Shown piece after piece: positions 25,501 through 38,051 of a stretch of DNA of 64,000 nucleotides (position 1 is its first letter; every line of letters starts with the position of its first letter). A program made the position numbers and the translations under genes. The notes below the pieces were generated by a model, which had not been told where the DNA came from, did no database searches, and was given only the letters and a program-made list of their open reading frames with translations. Origin of the DNA: Macrotrachela quadricornifera (Eukaryota > Rotifera > Eurotatoria > Philodinida > Philodinidae); assembly GCA_022393335.1 (NCBI GenBank), contig JAJEKB010021207.1, positions 15,427 to 79,426 on the forward strand, given 5' to 3'.

Positions 25501-28500
25501 TATTCTGCTTAATATTTCGTCCTATGGTCATATTTGATCTACAGAGTCATAAGTGCTGATGTTAATAATTATGAAAAGAATAAATATTGGTAAAATATAT
25601 TCATTTTCTGACTTTTATTAGCTGAAAACTGGTAAAAAAATAGCTATTTTCATCAAGTAATATTTCAAACAAAAATTAGACGATGACATTCTTAGAAATA
25701 GTATCAATGATCCAAGAATCTGTTATCAAATAAGAAGATAAATATCTCGAATTAATAGAATGAAGTAATACTTATATAATAACTTCTTACTTCTGTATAT
25801 GAATAAGTAATATTTGAATAAGTTTCCGTAAAATTGTCAATTAAAATAGTAATTGTACCAATCCATAAAGCTTGTCGTTTAACAAATCTTTGTTCTCTAT
25901 TTTGATCTTGTTCAGTTGTAATTGATAATTTTGAAGTTCGACATTGAAGAATTTCTTCTTCTTCTTCTTCTTGTTTTTCATTATATGATTCTAATTGTGA
26001 TATTGATGACATAATTAATTGATTATTTTCATCATCTGATATTGTACTACTAGAAATAATTGGTTCATTTTCAATAAGAAAACACTGTTGATGACCAACA
26101 AATATATTTATTTTACTTCCAATTGTTAAATGTTTTCCTTTTATTGAAAGTAAAGTACCACCAGAACGTGGTCCAATATTTGGATAAACATCATTAATTA
26201 TTGGTTTCTATAAATAAGGGAATTTTTTTTCAAAATAAATTTTTCTTTTCTATTTACCACTATATGAAAAATTGGTCGATCTTTACTAATAACTGAATGA
26301 GCAGTTACTTGAATTGTATATATTCCAATTGGTAAAGCTGGTGGTTGACATATAAATGATTGTGCAATAATATATGATTCAATTTGAATATAACATGGAT
26401 ATTTCATTTGATTTGTATGTATAAGAACAACAGATATATCATGTGGTTTTTTACCTAAACTTGAACCATATATATGAATTGGTGTTCGACCATATTGTGG
26501 ACCTATTTTAGGATAAATTTGTCTAAGACGTGGATCTGGACATATACCCATTGATGCACTAATTATATGATTTGATTTGCATATAGATGAATTTATTTCA
26601 TGACGACATGATTTATCTGTTTCACACCATATACAATGATAATCATCATGAAGTAATATACAAGAACCACAAGAATCAGCAAGATATTTACATTTATATA
26701 GATTTACTATATATATAAGAAGGAAAACAAAAGAAAAATAAAAAGAATTAATTTATATTGATTTTCTACCTGTAAAATTTGTTAAAGCTTCTAATTTTTT
26801 AAATGTACATTTATCTTCACATTCTCTCCATTCGATTTCAAATGTTAAATTTTGTTGACCAATATCTTTTTCATAAGAAATCTAAATTAATATAAACAAA
26901 AATGTTTTCTTTTAAATTTTTTTTAATTTTATATTATTTTACTTGAAATGGATCACAAATAAGTAGATTATTTCTAATTTTTCCTATACTTGTAATTACA
27001 CTATGATTCATTGATATTAATACACAACGAAAATATTTTTGTATATGATATTTTAATTGAATTATTTCAATAATAACTTGATTTTTTTCTCCAAGAATAA
27101 ATGAATTTCCATTTGGAATAAATATTTCTTTAATTGATACATTATATCGAGGACATTGATTAATCAATGAATTATTTTTAATAATTATTGTTTGATTATT
27201 TTCATTAATTAAATCACCATCAATACATGTTGATGTTAATAATTTCCATGTACAATTGAATGAATTATTCATACATGATGTACAACTAAATATTTGAAAA
27301 TTTTTTTTTTTTGTATAAAATAAAAGAAAAAGTAAATAAATATTTACGTTAAATATGCTGAGCAATCATAAAATGTAACATTTTCTTCTGCTAAAATAAT
27401 ATCATTGTAGAATAAACGTATAATAATTGAATCTAAATTATCAATATTAAAAATTTATTTAAAAAAAAATACAATTTAATTAATATACTATGATTAATAT
27501 ATGAATGTATGTCAGATGGTGGTGAATAACATTCAATAATATTTTCATATTTTATTGCATTCGATATATAAATTGGTTTATCCGTATCATTTTCTTCTGT
27601 TTCAATTAAAAGTGATGATAAACCAAATGAACAAGAATATTTTGAAGTAGGATCATCTGGTACACTATCAACTTTTAAACGTAACTAAAATATTGAAATA
27701 TTATAAAAAATAAAATTCTTATTCAAAAAAATTTTTTTTTACTTTAGTAGATTTAGATTTTGAAATAAATGATGGAGTAATTTCGATAATATTTGGACAA
27801 TTATCACGTATTTGTAACCAACTATAACGTCGTATATCATCTGTTATATTTGTACGTATTGTACAACTTTTAAAAAATAAAAAATCTAAATTGATTTTAT
27901 TCTATAAGAGTACTTACCGATTGAGTGTTGTACCCCAACCACAATATGGATTTTGTGTTGAAAGACATGTAAAACATGTTTTATGTCGATCACAATCATG
28001 CAGATCAACTTGAAAAAGCTATGAAAATAATTGAAAAGAAGAAACCAATAAAGAATAATAGATAATAGACAAAAAAAAAGAAAATGAGATAATAAAGAAC
28101 GATACTCAATTACTCACTCAATTACCCGAGTTTTAGTTGCACCATAAAGAAAACGTTTATCTTCATCTAATATCATATCACGAAGAATAGAATGACCAAA
28201 ATGAACAAATATTTCTTCAAATTGAAATGCATTTTTCTTTGTTGGTTGAACACTAATCTAAAATATTTATAAATCATTGATTTTCATATTTCAAATATGC
28301 ATTTGAATTTAAACTAATATTATTAGATATAAATAGGTAATTAATAAAAGTATGATAATTCTATGAAGATCTGAATTCATAAGAAAATTTAGTCAGAGTT
28401 GTTTTTTATTTTTTAATTAGGAGAATAATTTAAATCAACATTTATTAATGTGATTTTTCCGATAAATGAAATTTTTTTAAAAAAACTCAAAAATGAAGAT

Positions 28501-30301
28501 CCATCTCAAACATTCTTCTCAACAATAACTAAATAAATCATAATATTTTTTATCAATTTAATTACCTTTTTAATTTTTCCATCAGCTGTACCAGCTAAAA
28601 CCACTATATAATTATTAATTACGGTTGCTTCTAAGGAAGTTAATTGATCAGATGGAAAAGTAATCAATGGTTGAGATACAATATTTGATGATCCTTCATA
28701 AATCATTAAATAGCTTGCATCACGTGTTGTTGAACATCGTGCTAAATTTCCATATGGTGTAGGATATTGTGGCTAAATAAAAACAATACAACTTGATCTT
28801 ATTTTTTCTAAATTAATTTAATAAAATTTCTTCTTACAATAACTGATTCACCATGTAACCAAGCCATACCAAGTGAAGTATTTCCTTTAGCTAAATCAAG
28901 TATATTATCAACAAATGCGTATCTTATTTGATTAAGATCATATAAACATATTGCTGAATGACTATTTATTGATGGTTGAAGACTATTTAATGTATTTGAT
29001 TTTGATGCTATTGTTAATAAATATTCTTGATTATTTTGATGTTTAATTAATTTAACTTTTTGTATAAGTGTATATTCATTTCCACAATGAATTTGTAATT
29101 CAACATAATGTCGAAATGATATTTGTCCTTCACATAAACGTATTATTTTACTAACATGTTGTTGATTTGTAAATATATATATAGCAGAATCATTTTTATC
29201 ATAAATAATATCTTGAAAAATTCGAAATTTTTCTGATGATTCACGTTCAAAAAAATCTGTATATATTGAACGTAAAACAGATAATTGTTCTGGACAATAA
29301 TCATTTATATTTAAAAATGGACTTTGTTTAGAAATAATATTATTTGAAGATGATATATTTAATATATGTTCATTAGAAATTGTAGTTGATTGAGAAATAT
29401 TTTTATTTGATGTTAAATTTAAAATTGATTTTGTTGTATGAAAAATTTCTCGTTTTATAATTGAATCTTTTATATTAGTAAGATTTTGTGATATAGATTT
29501 ATCTGTATTATGATTATAAACAAATGCTCGTAAAGCAATTGTACGTTGTTGTGATTGTTCAAGACATTGAAGATAATATTGATCAATTAAATCATTAAAA
29601 TTTTCTTTATTATTTGATAAAAAAATATTTTTTCTTAATGTTGATGTTAAAAATAAATAAGTTGGTGTATTATTACATTTATTTAATTTAAAATGAAATG
29701 GAAATATATGATTTGGTATTGTTGAATCTGTATTAAATAAAAATTTTTGTTTTTGTTCTTTATCATTAATTATTATTTGTTGATGATAAATTTTTGATAA
29801 ATTTAATGCACTACGAATAATACATGAACCTTGTTCAAGTGACCAACAATCAATTAAATATGGTTGATTATTAATTTGATTAGTTTTTTCAAGATAAAGT
29901 ATTAAATTATAATTATTTTGATCAATAAAATTTTCAGAATTTAATAGTTCAGATAATTTTGAACGACGATTTCTTTCTAATGTTAAATTATCATTATTAT
30001 TATTATTATTATAATTATTCATTAAATTATTTAAACATTGACATGGATTTATTTTACATATATCATTAGGATTTAAATAAGAATTTTGTATAGATACATT
30101 TTGTAAAAGTATTAAATTATTATCATATATTGATATTGAATTAATTGACGTAATATAAAGCCATTTTAAAGAAGAATAATAAGTTAAATGATTAATATTA
30201 TTTGTTAAAGATATATGATGAACATAAGATGTTTGAATATAATTTATTTGAAAGAATAAAATCCATAAGAATATCTTACATTGTTGATAATAAATCAACA
30301 T
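19507..30301 (-). CDS. Plexin, semaphorin receptor (26 exons)
   Basis: Exons from 28838-30301 (first) down to 19507-19701 (last, TAA at 19507-19509) sum by hand to 6,504 bases, 2,167 residues, all in phase. Order: signal peptide ([14 protein letters not shown]); Sema domain to about residue 560; PSI with [13 protein letters not shown] (exon 27918-28018); two more PSI-like Cys clusters (26943-27285, 26258-26706); IPT/TIG repeats (26258-24260); one membrane segment ([17 protein letters not shown], exon 23956-24196); then the cytoplasmic Rap/Ras GAP with its inserted Rho-binding domain ([20 protein letters not shown]). GAP landmarks are [44 protein letters not shown] and ITHTWKSN. Plexins bind semaphorins at the cell surface and switch off Rap. 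The usual LLRR arginine pair reads LLRS here; the later LPLRF arginine is kept. The intron 20633-22175 holds two inverted-repeat elements. Confidence 0.93.
20687..21374. mobile_element. Foldback element with about 290-base arms in a plexin intron
   Basis: The left arm, about 20687-20980, and the right arm, about 21078-21374, are imperfect inverted copies along nearly their whole length. Shared blocks include ATTTCTTTTTTTATGGTATG, TTTCGATAGAAACTATTTTT and CTTTGCATTTCAC. Only about 100 bases separate the arms, and there is no coding capacity. As RNA or single-stranded DNA it would fold into one long hairpin. The ends are CAAAAGTAGTG on the left and CACTACTTTGG on the right; I could not identify a target duplication. 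It sits within the longest intron of the plexin gene. Confidence 0.8.
21394..22152. mobile_element. Inverted-repeat element built on a palindrome, in a plexin intron
   Basis: Left end 21394-21466 and right end 22045-22152 are inverted copies, with GTATYGAAGTTA outermost and AAGATAGATCAYTGAAGTTC inside. Each end carries the perfect 14-base palindrome GAAGTTATAACTTC (21417-21430 and 22116-22129); the right end has an additional near copy at 22083-22096, so its terminal unit is duplicated. The interior (about 580 bases) has no transposase. It lies directly next to the foldback element in the same intron and is probably a separate non-autonomous insertion. Confidence 0.7.
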
Positions 30302-33071
30302 TATCTAATGAACACATGCACATATAAATCTGTAAAAAAAAAAAGAAAGAAATAAAAGAATCTATTAACTGATAAGTACTGATGAATGAATATTAGTTGA
30401 GATTATTTTTTTTTTCTATCATTTTGAATAAATAACGATTGTGTAAGTCTATTGGTATATATGCAAATTGTTCATCGGTCAGCTCAAGGAATGATTGAAT
30501 AAACATACTAAAACTTTATTCTTCTCCTTTTGTACTCCACCCACTTGTCAAAGCATACTACCATCACAAAGCGTTTTTTTTTTTTCGTTCACAGACATAC
30601 AAGCACGTACAAAAGCAATACGAAATTTCCATAAGATGATGCAACTGATGAAGAGAAAAGAGGATTTAACAGAAAAAAAAGAAAAAATGCCCTCATTAGG
30701 AAGTGTTGCTTACATTTGTCGTCACTACAGTCGTTCTATAGCATTATCGATTACCTGTCTTGGAAGCTCGACGTATATATATATATATGCATACAAGTGA
30801 TAGATAAAATAAGAAGGCAAAGAGAAAAGGAGACAGAGAAAATTGCTTTCTCTTAGCTTACACAATAAATAAGAGAAGAACTAGAGCAGAGACAGACCGT
30901 TTCCGATATCTGTATATGGAACAAAGAAAAGAGAGATGAAGAAAATGATGAATCCATATATTTTCTATAATATCAGACAATGATCAGTTAAGTTAATTCA
31001 GCCTTTCTTTCTCTCATAATTCAGAATAGCGTCAGTCATTCAATGTCGGCTCGGTCAGCATACATACATACATACATACATATATCACAGGCGATATTTC
31101 GATTAGTCAGGACAAGTTTAGTTTTGACAGACACGCAGCAGTCAGTCGTTGCTTGTAATACAAGTAAGAACATAGAAGGAGAGAAATGAGTGAGTAAGTG
31201 AAAGAAAGAACAAACATATCAACGAGAAACGTGTATGTGTATATTTATATGAGTGTGTATATATATATATATATATAGGTTGCACGAGTCGGTGCTTCTA
31301 TACTAATTGGAATGTCAAAAAATGGAACAAGATAATAGTTGATTTCTCTTTTTCTTTTCCCTAGAGATGAAAAAATGCAGATACAGATAGAGATAGCTGT
31401 TCAATCTAACAGACCAATATATTCATCAAGACGAAATAGGACATTTTGCTCTTGTCGATGTAATATAATCATTATTAGTTTTTTCTTTCACATTCTCAAG
31501 AGACTAGATGATCTAAACATAAAATTATGAATACGTGTCTATTTGTCTATTGAATCATTGCTTTGTTATCGGATCAAAAGTCAAATGTTAAACTACTGTT
31601 TTTTATTCTTTATTTTCATTGTTCGTGTTAGTCCTATTGTATGTCATGCTGTTTACCATTGATCACCTTTACACAAAGTCAAGAGCATCAAGAAAAGTAG
31701 AAAAAAAATCTATATATCAACATACAACTAGTTCATTTATTCAACAGCCGTTAAAGAGTGATTGAATTTGCATGTATGCTATTGTTGGACTTCTTTCTGT
31801 CCGAATGCTTGAGCAGTCTGTCTATATCTATATATATATCTCAGACGAAGGACATCAAATATTATTGTTGTGTTCGTTCAAGCTGATAAGTTGTTCTCCT
31901 TCACTTTTCTTTTGCATGTTAATCGAGCAAAAAAAAAAAAAAGAACAAGTAAATAGTTCAAGGAATAAAGTCAGGGACATCAGTACTGTTTAATCAATAA
32001 TCGATGACAAGACCTTTGGGATTTAATATTCAACAGAACTATATCGATATTTTATTATATAAACAAAATAAAATTGCTTTTTCTTCTTCTTTTAGTTTCA
32101 TCTTGTCTTTTCTTTTTTTTCGTCTTTTTCTTTTTACATTACTTTTTCTTTTATTTGAAACTTAACTAGTAGACAGACACAATGTCAGTAAATTCTGATT
32201 ATCATGTTGATAAAAGCAAGATACAGATAGGGATAACAAAACTACTACTCACTGATAATTTCTTACTCTAGGAAAAAAAAAAGATGCGAATATGAATTGT
32301 AAAGTAACACGATTAACTGGGTTTTTTCTTATCTCAAGTCCATGTCAAGGAAAAATGAAATGCCAAGGTTAAAGCTCAAATAGTGTTAATAAACATACAT
32401 AGACAAAATAAACAAATTATTTTAACATCTCTTTAAGTAACACCCTCAAGTTATTTTAAAATCAATGACACATCACCAGTATAATCAATGGACCTTAACT
32501 GTGAATATTTTCGAATGAAAAAAAAAAGCACACAAAAAAATTTAATTAAAGAATGTTGTTGATCCATGTCACTAAATTTATCTTTATAAACAAAAAACAA
32601 TAATAACAATATGATATATTAAATACCTTTAGGCATTATCTATCTTTTGTATTTTCAAATGAAACATAGATTGAATCATCATCGGTTAATAAATTATCTC
32701 TTGTCATCATTCATCATCAAAGATTATAGAATGAAAAGTGTGAATCAAATTTTTTCTCTTCTATCCTATTCAAGCGGTATAATCTTGACTAATGAACATT
32801 ATTTGACAACGAATCACCTCCCTCATGTATAGTTTGTCATCAACAAGAGAAAGAGAGAGAGAGAGAGAAATTTTGGAATGTTTAATACGAAAAAAAAATT
32901 AGATACGCATATAATGTTTGTCACAATCTCTCACAGCTTGTCATTGATTATGTAATCTCAGCACTTCGTCATTTTCATAAACATATATAGATAAATCGAT
33001 TTGAACATAAATTATTTCATAAAAAAAAACATTCTTTTTTTATTTCAAAATTTAATCTTATCTTAAATATA
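30302..33071. promoter_or_regulatory. Shared upstream region of divergent plexin and ephrin genes
   Basis: This 2.8-kb stretch separates the first coding exon of plexin (minus) from the ephrin start (plus). No coding region is supported in it. It contains simple repeats: TACA units at about 31060-31081, a TA run at 31258-31277 and a GA run at 32846-32869. It must hold the upstream regulatory sequence of both genes unless distant 5' exons exist. That the two are co-regulated is only an inference from the arrangement; no binding site was identified. Confidence 0.5.
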
Positions 33072-33737
33072 ATGTTACATATAAGAATTATTTATTTACT
33101 ATTAATCTTTATTCATATATCTATATGCGAAAATCGTCGACGAAAAAATTATCAAATTGAATGGAATTCATCAAATTCAATATTTCAATTAAACTCATCT
33201 GTACTTAATGTACGTCTTGGTGATACAATTGATTTTCTTTGTCCACAATATAATCAATCATCGTTATCTATTGAATATAATACATTATATTTAGTATCAG
33301 AAATTGATTATAATTTATGTTTTACTGAAAATTATCAACCACTTATACAATGTGATCAACCATATAATTCAAAACGTTTAATATATACATTATCAATATC
33401 AAAATATTTACCATATCCAAATATGCCAGAATTTCTTGATGGACATTCTTATTATTTTATTTCAACATCAAATGGACAAAAAACTGGTATACATCAAAAA
33501 TATGATGGTTTATGTCGTACAAAAAATTTTCGAATTATTATTGATGTACAAAAATATTATCGACGTTATACAAAAAATGATAATAATAATCAATATTATA
33601 TTAAAGTACAAAAACAATTATCTAATCATATTAATAAACAATGGATTTCTTCAAATAGTAATAAACAAACTATATCATTGAGATTCTTAATATTGTTTAA
33701 TTTGTTTTGTTATTTTTTTGTTTTTCAATTAAATTAA
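33072..33737 (+). CDS. Ephrin, GPI-anchored type
   Basis: A single-exon frame of 221 residues. It starts with a signal peptide (IIYLLLIFIHISIC). The ephrin fold follows: YQIEWNSSNSIF, VRLGDTIDFLCPQYN, NTLYLVSEIDYNLCF, IQCDQPYNSKRLIYTL, EFLDGHSYYFISTSNG and GLCRTKNF. The four disulfide cysteines of the ephrin receptor-binding domain are all present. The C terminus is a hydrophobic tail (RFLILFNLFCYFFVF) without a cytoplasmic part, typical of a GPI-attachment signal as in A-type ephrins. Ephrins bind Eph receptor kinases on neighbouring cells and guide cell sorting and axon growth. It diverges from plexin, and the next gene converges on it with only about 30 bases between stop codons. Confidence 0.92.
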   Translation: MLHIRIIYLLLIFIHISICENRRRKNYQIEWNSSNSIFQLNSSVLNVRLGDTIDFLCPQYNQSSLSIEYNTLYLVSEIDYNLCFTENYQPLIQCDQPYNSKRLIYTLSISKYLPYPNMPEFLDGHSYYFISTSNGQKTGIHQKYDGLCRTKNFRIIIDVQKYYRRYTKNDNNNQYYIKVQKQLSNHINKQWISSNSNKQTISLRFLILFNLFCYFFVFQLN

Positions 33738-33768
33738 ATTTCTATTCCGATAATAGAAATTTATTTAT

Positions 33769-34751
33769 TTAAATATGTCTTTCTTGTCTATTTTTTTCAC
33801 GTTTCCATGCTTCTAAAATAAATTCATTCATTAAAATTGAACGAATATCATTTAATTCAATTTGTAATCCTGTCATTTCCTTATAAATAAAAAATAATTT
33901 TATATAATAATGGATGCTCGGAAAATTTTTGCACAAAATATTTGACTCGCTTTTGTACATTTAAATGCAATGACAAGGAGGAAGAAGTAATGAACCATAA
34001 TCAGAATTTTCTTATGATTTCGGACCATTGAACTAGAAGTAAATCTTTAAAAGGCTCAAAAATTCCCTTTCGCCAGGTAAAATCTTCCTCGTGTGAGGTT
34101 AACCAAACTTCCTAAAGGCATAAAAGGAACTCATAAAATATATACTATTGTAGTTTAATATTTTCTCTACAAGATGGTGCAAGAATGGTGTATTTAGATC
34201 GATTCGTTTAACAATAGGAGACTTATAATGGAGGATCATTTTTCCCTGAACACTCGAAAAAATGACGATTTTTAGTGTGATAGATTTTTAAAAAGCTTTT
34301 GTTGTTCTTAAAGCATGTGCAGGAAAAGCGATTCAAATATATCGTTTTGTAGAAAATTAGTTTCTGTATCTTTCCGTGTATTCAATAAACAAGAGTCAAA
34401 TATATTGTGCCAAAATTTTCTGACCACCCCGTTATATATATGTAAACATTTAATAAAAAAAATGAATTACTTTAAAATTTTTCAAACGTGTTGCATGTTC
34501 TTGATTTAATTCATTTTTATTTTCAGTAAATAATTCATAATATATAATAATACTTAAAATAGTTAATATAAATATTAAAAAAGAAATAAATACTCCTAAA
34601 ATTTTAAATTATTATTTTTGAAAATTTTATTAGAACTACCAATGAGCATCCAAAATTGTAATGCAGATAGATCATGATCATCAAAATATTCAATTGATGT
34701 TGATCGAACTAATAAATTTATACGAGATGAACCATAAGATGAATTGAACAT
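33769..34751 (-). CDS. Small single-pass membrane protein
   Basis: Exons 34640-34751, 34471-34595 and 33769-33879 join in phase to 116 codons (115 residues). The product has an N-terminal part (MFNSSYGSSRINLLVRS), one long hydrophobic segment (FWMLIGVFISFLIFILTIL) and a charged, helical C-terminal half (ENKNELNQEHATRLKNF, LQIELNDIRSILMNEF). There is no cleavable signal before the membrane segment, so a signal-anchor topology is likely. I do not recognise the family. Its second intron (33880-34470) has been enlarged by an inserted inverted-repeat element. The consistent phases and natural splice sites support a real gene; function is unknown. Confidence 0.7.
33910..34432. mobile_element. Tc1/mariner-like non-autonomous element in an intron
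   Basis: The two ends are inverted copies over about 45 bases: GAAAATTTTTGCACAAAATA on the left and, read inward on the other strand, GAAAATTTTGGCACAATATA on the right, followed in both by TTTGACTC. A TA dinucleotide flanks each end (33908-33909 and 34433-34434), the usual target duplication of Tc1/mariner elements. The 523-bp element has no transposase frame. It sits in the second intron of the membrane-protein gene. Both ends and TA sites are seen directly; the superfamily is inferred. Confidence 0.7.
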
Positions 34752-35158
34752 ATGAAATTATGAACATTTAGGATATATGCATATATATATATATAGATTT
34801 TTTGCGCTGTTACTAAGTTTATCAATTCTTTTTTTTTTTCATGATGATTTTATAGTAGACAAAAATCTCAATCAACAGATTGTTAAAATTCTATTAATAT
34901 TTAGATATAAAAACAAAATAATTGCATACAAAATTAAAATTGGAATAAAAATGATAAAGTTCAATAAGAATAAAACAATTAGAATAAGTTTACTAAGTTA
35001 ACAGAAGCAGAAAATATAAATGAACAATCTGAGTTAAATACTTTTCATGTCTTTATGCTTCAATGACTAATAACAATATGAATATATCTTTCAATGAAAT
35101 AGACTTATTTTGTTCTAATGTTAAAATATAATATACATATATGCTTTTGAAAATGAAT

Positions 35159-37872
35159 TTATTGATTAGTTTTTGCATTGTTATCAACAAGTACTATAAT
35201 AATATCCATTACATTTGTATTAGTATGGCCAATTTTAAGAATATTTTCACCATTATTTGTTTTACTTAAGTATGTATATGCATCATGTTTATCAAGTGCT
35301 ATATGAGCTTGTTGAATATCGTCCTCGTTAGTAATCATTCCATTATATGCAAAAGCACCAGCTGCATCTGTCGGACCATCGATTCCATCTGAACCGGCTG
35401 CTAATAATAATATAGATGTATCTTTATTATTAATATCAATAGTTAATGCAGCAGCTAATGCAAGTTCTTGACATCGACCACCTTTTCCTCCATCAGTTTT
35501 CATTACCACTGTAGTTTCACCACCTAACAAAAGACAGTAACGTTTATGTTCGTTTACTAATGTTTGAAATGCATCGAATGTTGATTTATCCGAAAATAAG
35601 CAAGCAATATTGTCATTATAAATTAATTGAGATGGTTTTGTTGTGACAAGTTCAACAATACAACGTCCAACTTCGCGTGCTTCACCTTGTAAACAGGTTG
35701 TCGTGATAAAAGGAATGTAGTTGAGGGATTGATGACATAATTGAGCAGCTGCTTCAAGTGCAATACGATTACTACCCACGATAATATTATAAATTTGTTT
35801 AGTTGAAAAACTTTAAAGATAAGAAAACAAATAATATTAATTTAATTTAATTATTATAAATTTACATATATTCATCATTATTTATTGTTTGATTTTCTTT
35901 TAAATATTGAAGAAATTGAATAGGAATAGAATTTATAAGATTATATTTATTAAAAATATCCAATGTTTGTTGATTTTTATTTCCACTATAAAATGTCGGT
36001 CCAGATGCAATGAATTCTAGTGGATTTCCAATAACATCAGAGAGAATCAATGCAATAATCTTTTCAAAAAAAAAGAAAAATAAATAAAAATCAAAAATAT
36101 AAAATTTATAGAAATAGAATATTTATTTACAGTTTTTGATTTACTAATTTTAGCAAGTCCACCATTTTTAAGTTGACTCATAGATTGTCGAACTGTATTT
36201 AATTCTTGAATATTTGCTCCTTTACTTTGTAATAATTTTATTATTTGATATTTTTCTTCAAGTGAAAGTTTATCAATAGGTAATGGTAATAATGCTGAAC
36301 CACCACCTAAATAAATCATCTATTAAAATTTAATACGTATTTTATTAATTAAATAAAAATAGAAATAAAAATAATTAAAAATTTTTTTATTTAATTCTTT
36401 TATTTATTTATTTTTTTTGATATAAATTTCTTTTGATATTTGACAGACGTCATTAAAGTGCGTGTTAAGATTTTTAGGAAAAAAGTATCAAATATTCTCT
36501 AGATCACGCATTTGCATCTCGAATTGTCTCATGTACGCACGTTCAACTTTATTATAAACTTAAAAAAAGAAACTTACATATAAAAACTATATCATGCAAG
36601 ATAATTTCTGCAAATCTTCATTAATGTCTTTCATATTTTTTATGTTAATTATTATCGAAAAGAAAAAAAAAGGCGAGAGGAAAAAAAAAGGAAACAAAAT
36701 CTAATACCGATTATATATATATATAATAATAAAAGAAGCATATACTATTTCGACGCTTTCATTTGTTTTCATTACTAAACTATTTCATTCTATTCCAATA
36801 TCATGGTTTCTTTAATACAAGTTGTATCAATTACTGGTAAAAATTTATCAATAATCTATCAATAAAATTTTTTTATTTCTTAATATTTTATTAAAGGTTT
36901 ACTACTTGTATGTTTTGTTATCTATAGTCAACAAGCGGCTCTATCAACACCATTATTGGATGAACAATTCAATTTAGAAAAACGTCGTATTGATGCTCAT
37001 GCACGTACATCTATTCCTCTTTTTCGTGGATCAAATTTAGGCATTTTTGTCCGCAAGCGTCCTGTTTCTGTACTTCCTGAACATTCAATGATTCGACGAA
37101 AAGAAATTCGTTCAACATCAAATAATGATGAGAATTTTTTGGCTGATTTATTATATAACAATGAACATATTCAACGACGTTTTGATGATTATTCAGAAAA
37201 TCCAGGTCCCATGTTCGGTTGATAAAAACTTTCTTGTACACGAATAAAGAATGAAATAATAATAATAATAATAATTTAAGTTTTTTTTGTGTACAATACT
37301 TTACCTGAGATAAGGACCAATAAAATATCATCATCACACATTGTATTTGTAACCATTTTTTGAATACGTTGAGCAGTATTCATTGCTGCTTGATCAGGTA
37401 AATTATTTTGAGCACCTTCATAAACATCAAATGAACAATTCCATGATGGATAAATTCCATCTCTAAAAAAAAGCAAATTCAATTAAGATTAATATATGTA
37501 CATTAAAATCTTTCCTTTTAGTTTGTTCAATTGCACCAATAGGAACACTAGCAATACCCTTGATAATATGCTTATGACAAAGTTCATCAACAGCTCGACA
37601 CATACCTTATTAAAAATAAAAATATATTATCTTACATTTAGTTTTGATAATATATATATATGTCTGAAATTGTTTGTACCTAGAGCTGCTTTTCCAAAGG
37701 CTGCAACATAAAGATTATGATTGAGTACAATATAATTATCTTCAATGTATAATTCTTTTTTTTCATCATTTATATTACTATTATTACTAAAAACAAGATG
37801 GTGTTTAACACATGTATATGGATCAACAGCACCAATAGCCGCTCGAAATAATTTCACTATATCCGTTTTCAT
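35159..37872 (-). CDS. GLYCTK: Glycerate kinase, class II
   Basis: Six exons: 37680-37872 or -37923, 37502-37605, 37305-37462, 36131-36304, 35866-36059 and 35159-35810, about 490 residues. The family phosphorylates D-glycerate in serine and fructose breakdown. Motifs in order: NLYVAAFGKAALG, VYEGAQNNLPD, ILLVLISG joined to GGSALLPLP, NTVRQSMSQLKNGGLA, LILSDVIGNPLEFIASGPT, and in the C-terminal MOFRL part GGETTVV, GGRCQELALAAAL and GSDGIDGPTDAAGA. The start at 37872 is preferred because a TTTCAG acceptor-like site lies just upstream (37903). The junction between exons 2 and 3 does not keep the frame with the visible GT and AG sites (one base off), so either a small indel or an unusual splice is present there. 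All other junctions are in phase. The 1-kb third intron contains a complete gene on the other strand. Confidence 0.85.
36805..37222 (+). CDS. Secreted peptide precursor, possible amidated neuropeptide
   Basis: Exons 36805-36838 and 36897-37222 join in phase (120 codons, 119 residues). An N-terminal signal peptide (VVSITGLLLVCFVIYSQQAA) is followed by a short hydrophilic protein with basic clusters suitable for prohormone convertases: KRR 40-42, RKR 64-66, RRK 78-80 and RR 105-106. The last 13 residues after RR read FDDYSENPGPMFG and end at the stop, so removal of the Gly would leave an amidated Phe. The Asp-Asp-Tyr is also the context for Tyr sulfation in cholecystokinin/sulfakinin peptides. 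There is an AATAAA at 37243-37248. No cysteine occurs after the signal. The gene lies wholly inside the third intron of glycerate kinase on the opposite strand. I do not recognise the precursor family; the peptide-hormone role is inferred from architecture. Confidence 0.65.
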
Positions 37873-38051
37873 CTTCTCGAATATTAAAGCTTTTTTTTTA
37901 ATTTCTGAAATATACGCATACATTTACAATGATCTTTAAGGAGAAACAAAACATGACACTGGAATATTGAACAATAAATAGATGAATAAATAATATTTTA
38001 AAAGCAAAAATATAGTCATAAGAAAAAAAATAAAAAAAGAAACTAAGCAAT

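Noticed and set aside
30495..30800. Plus-strand 101-residue frame upstream of plexin
   Set aside because: Composed of simple runs with no family pattern; more likely non-coding.
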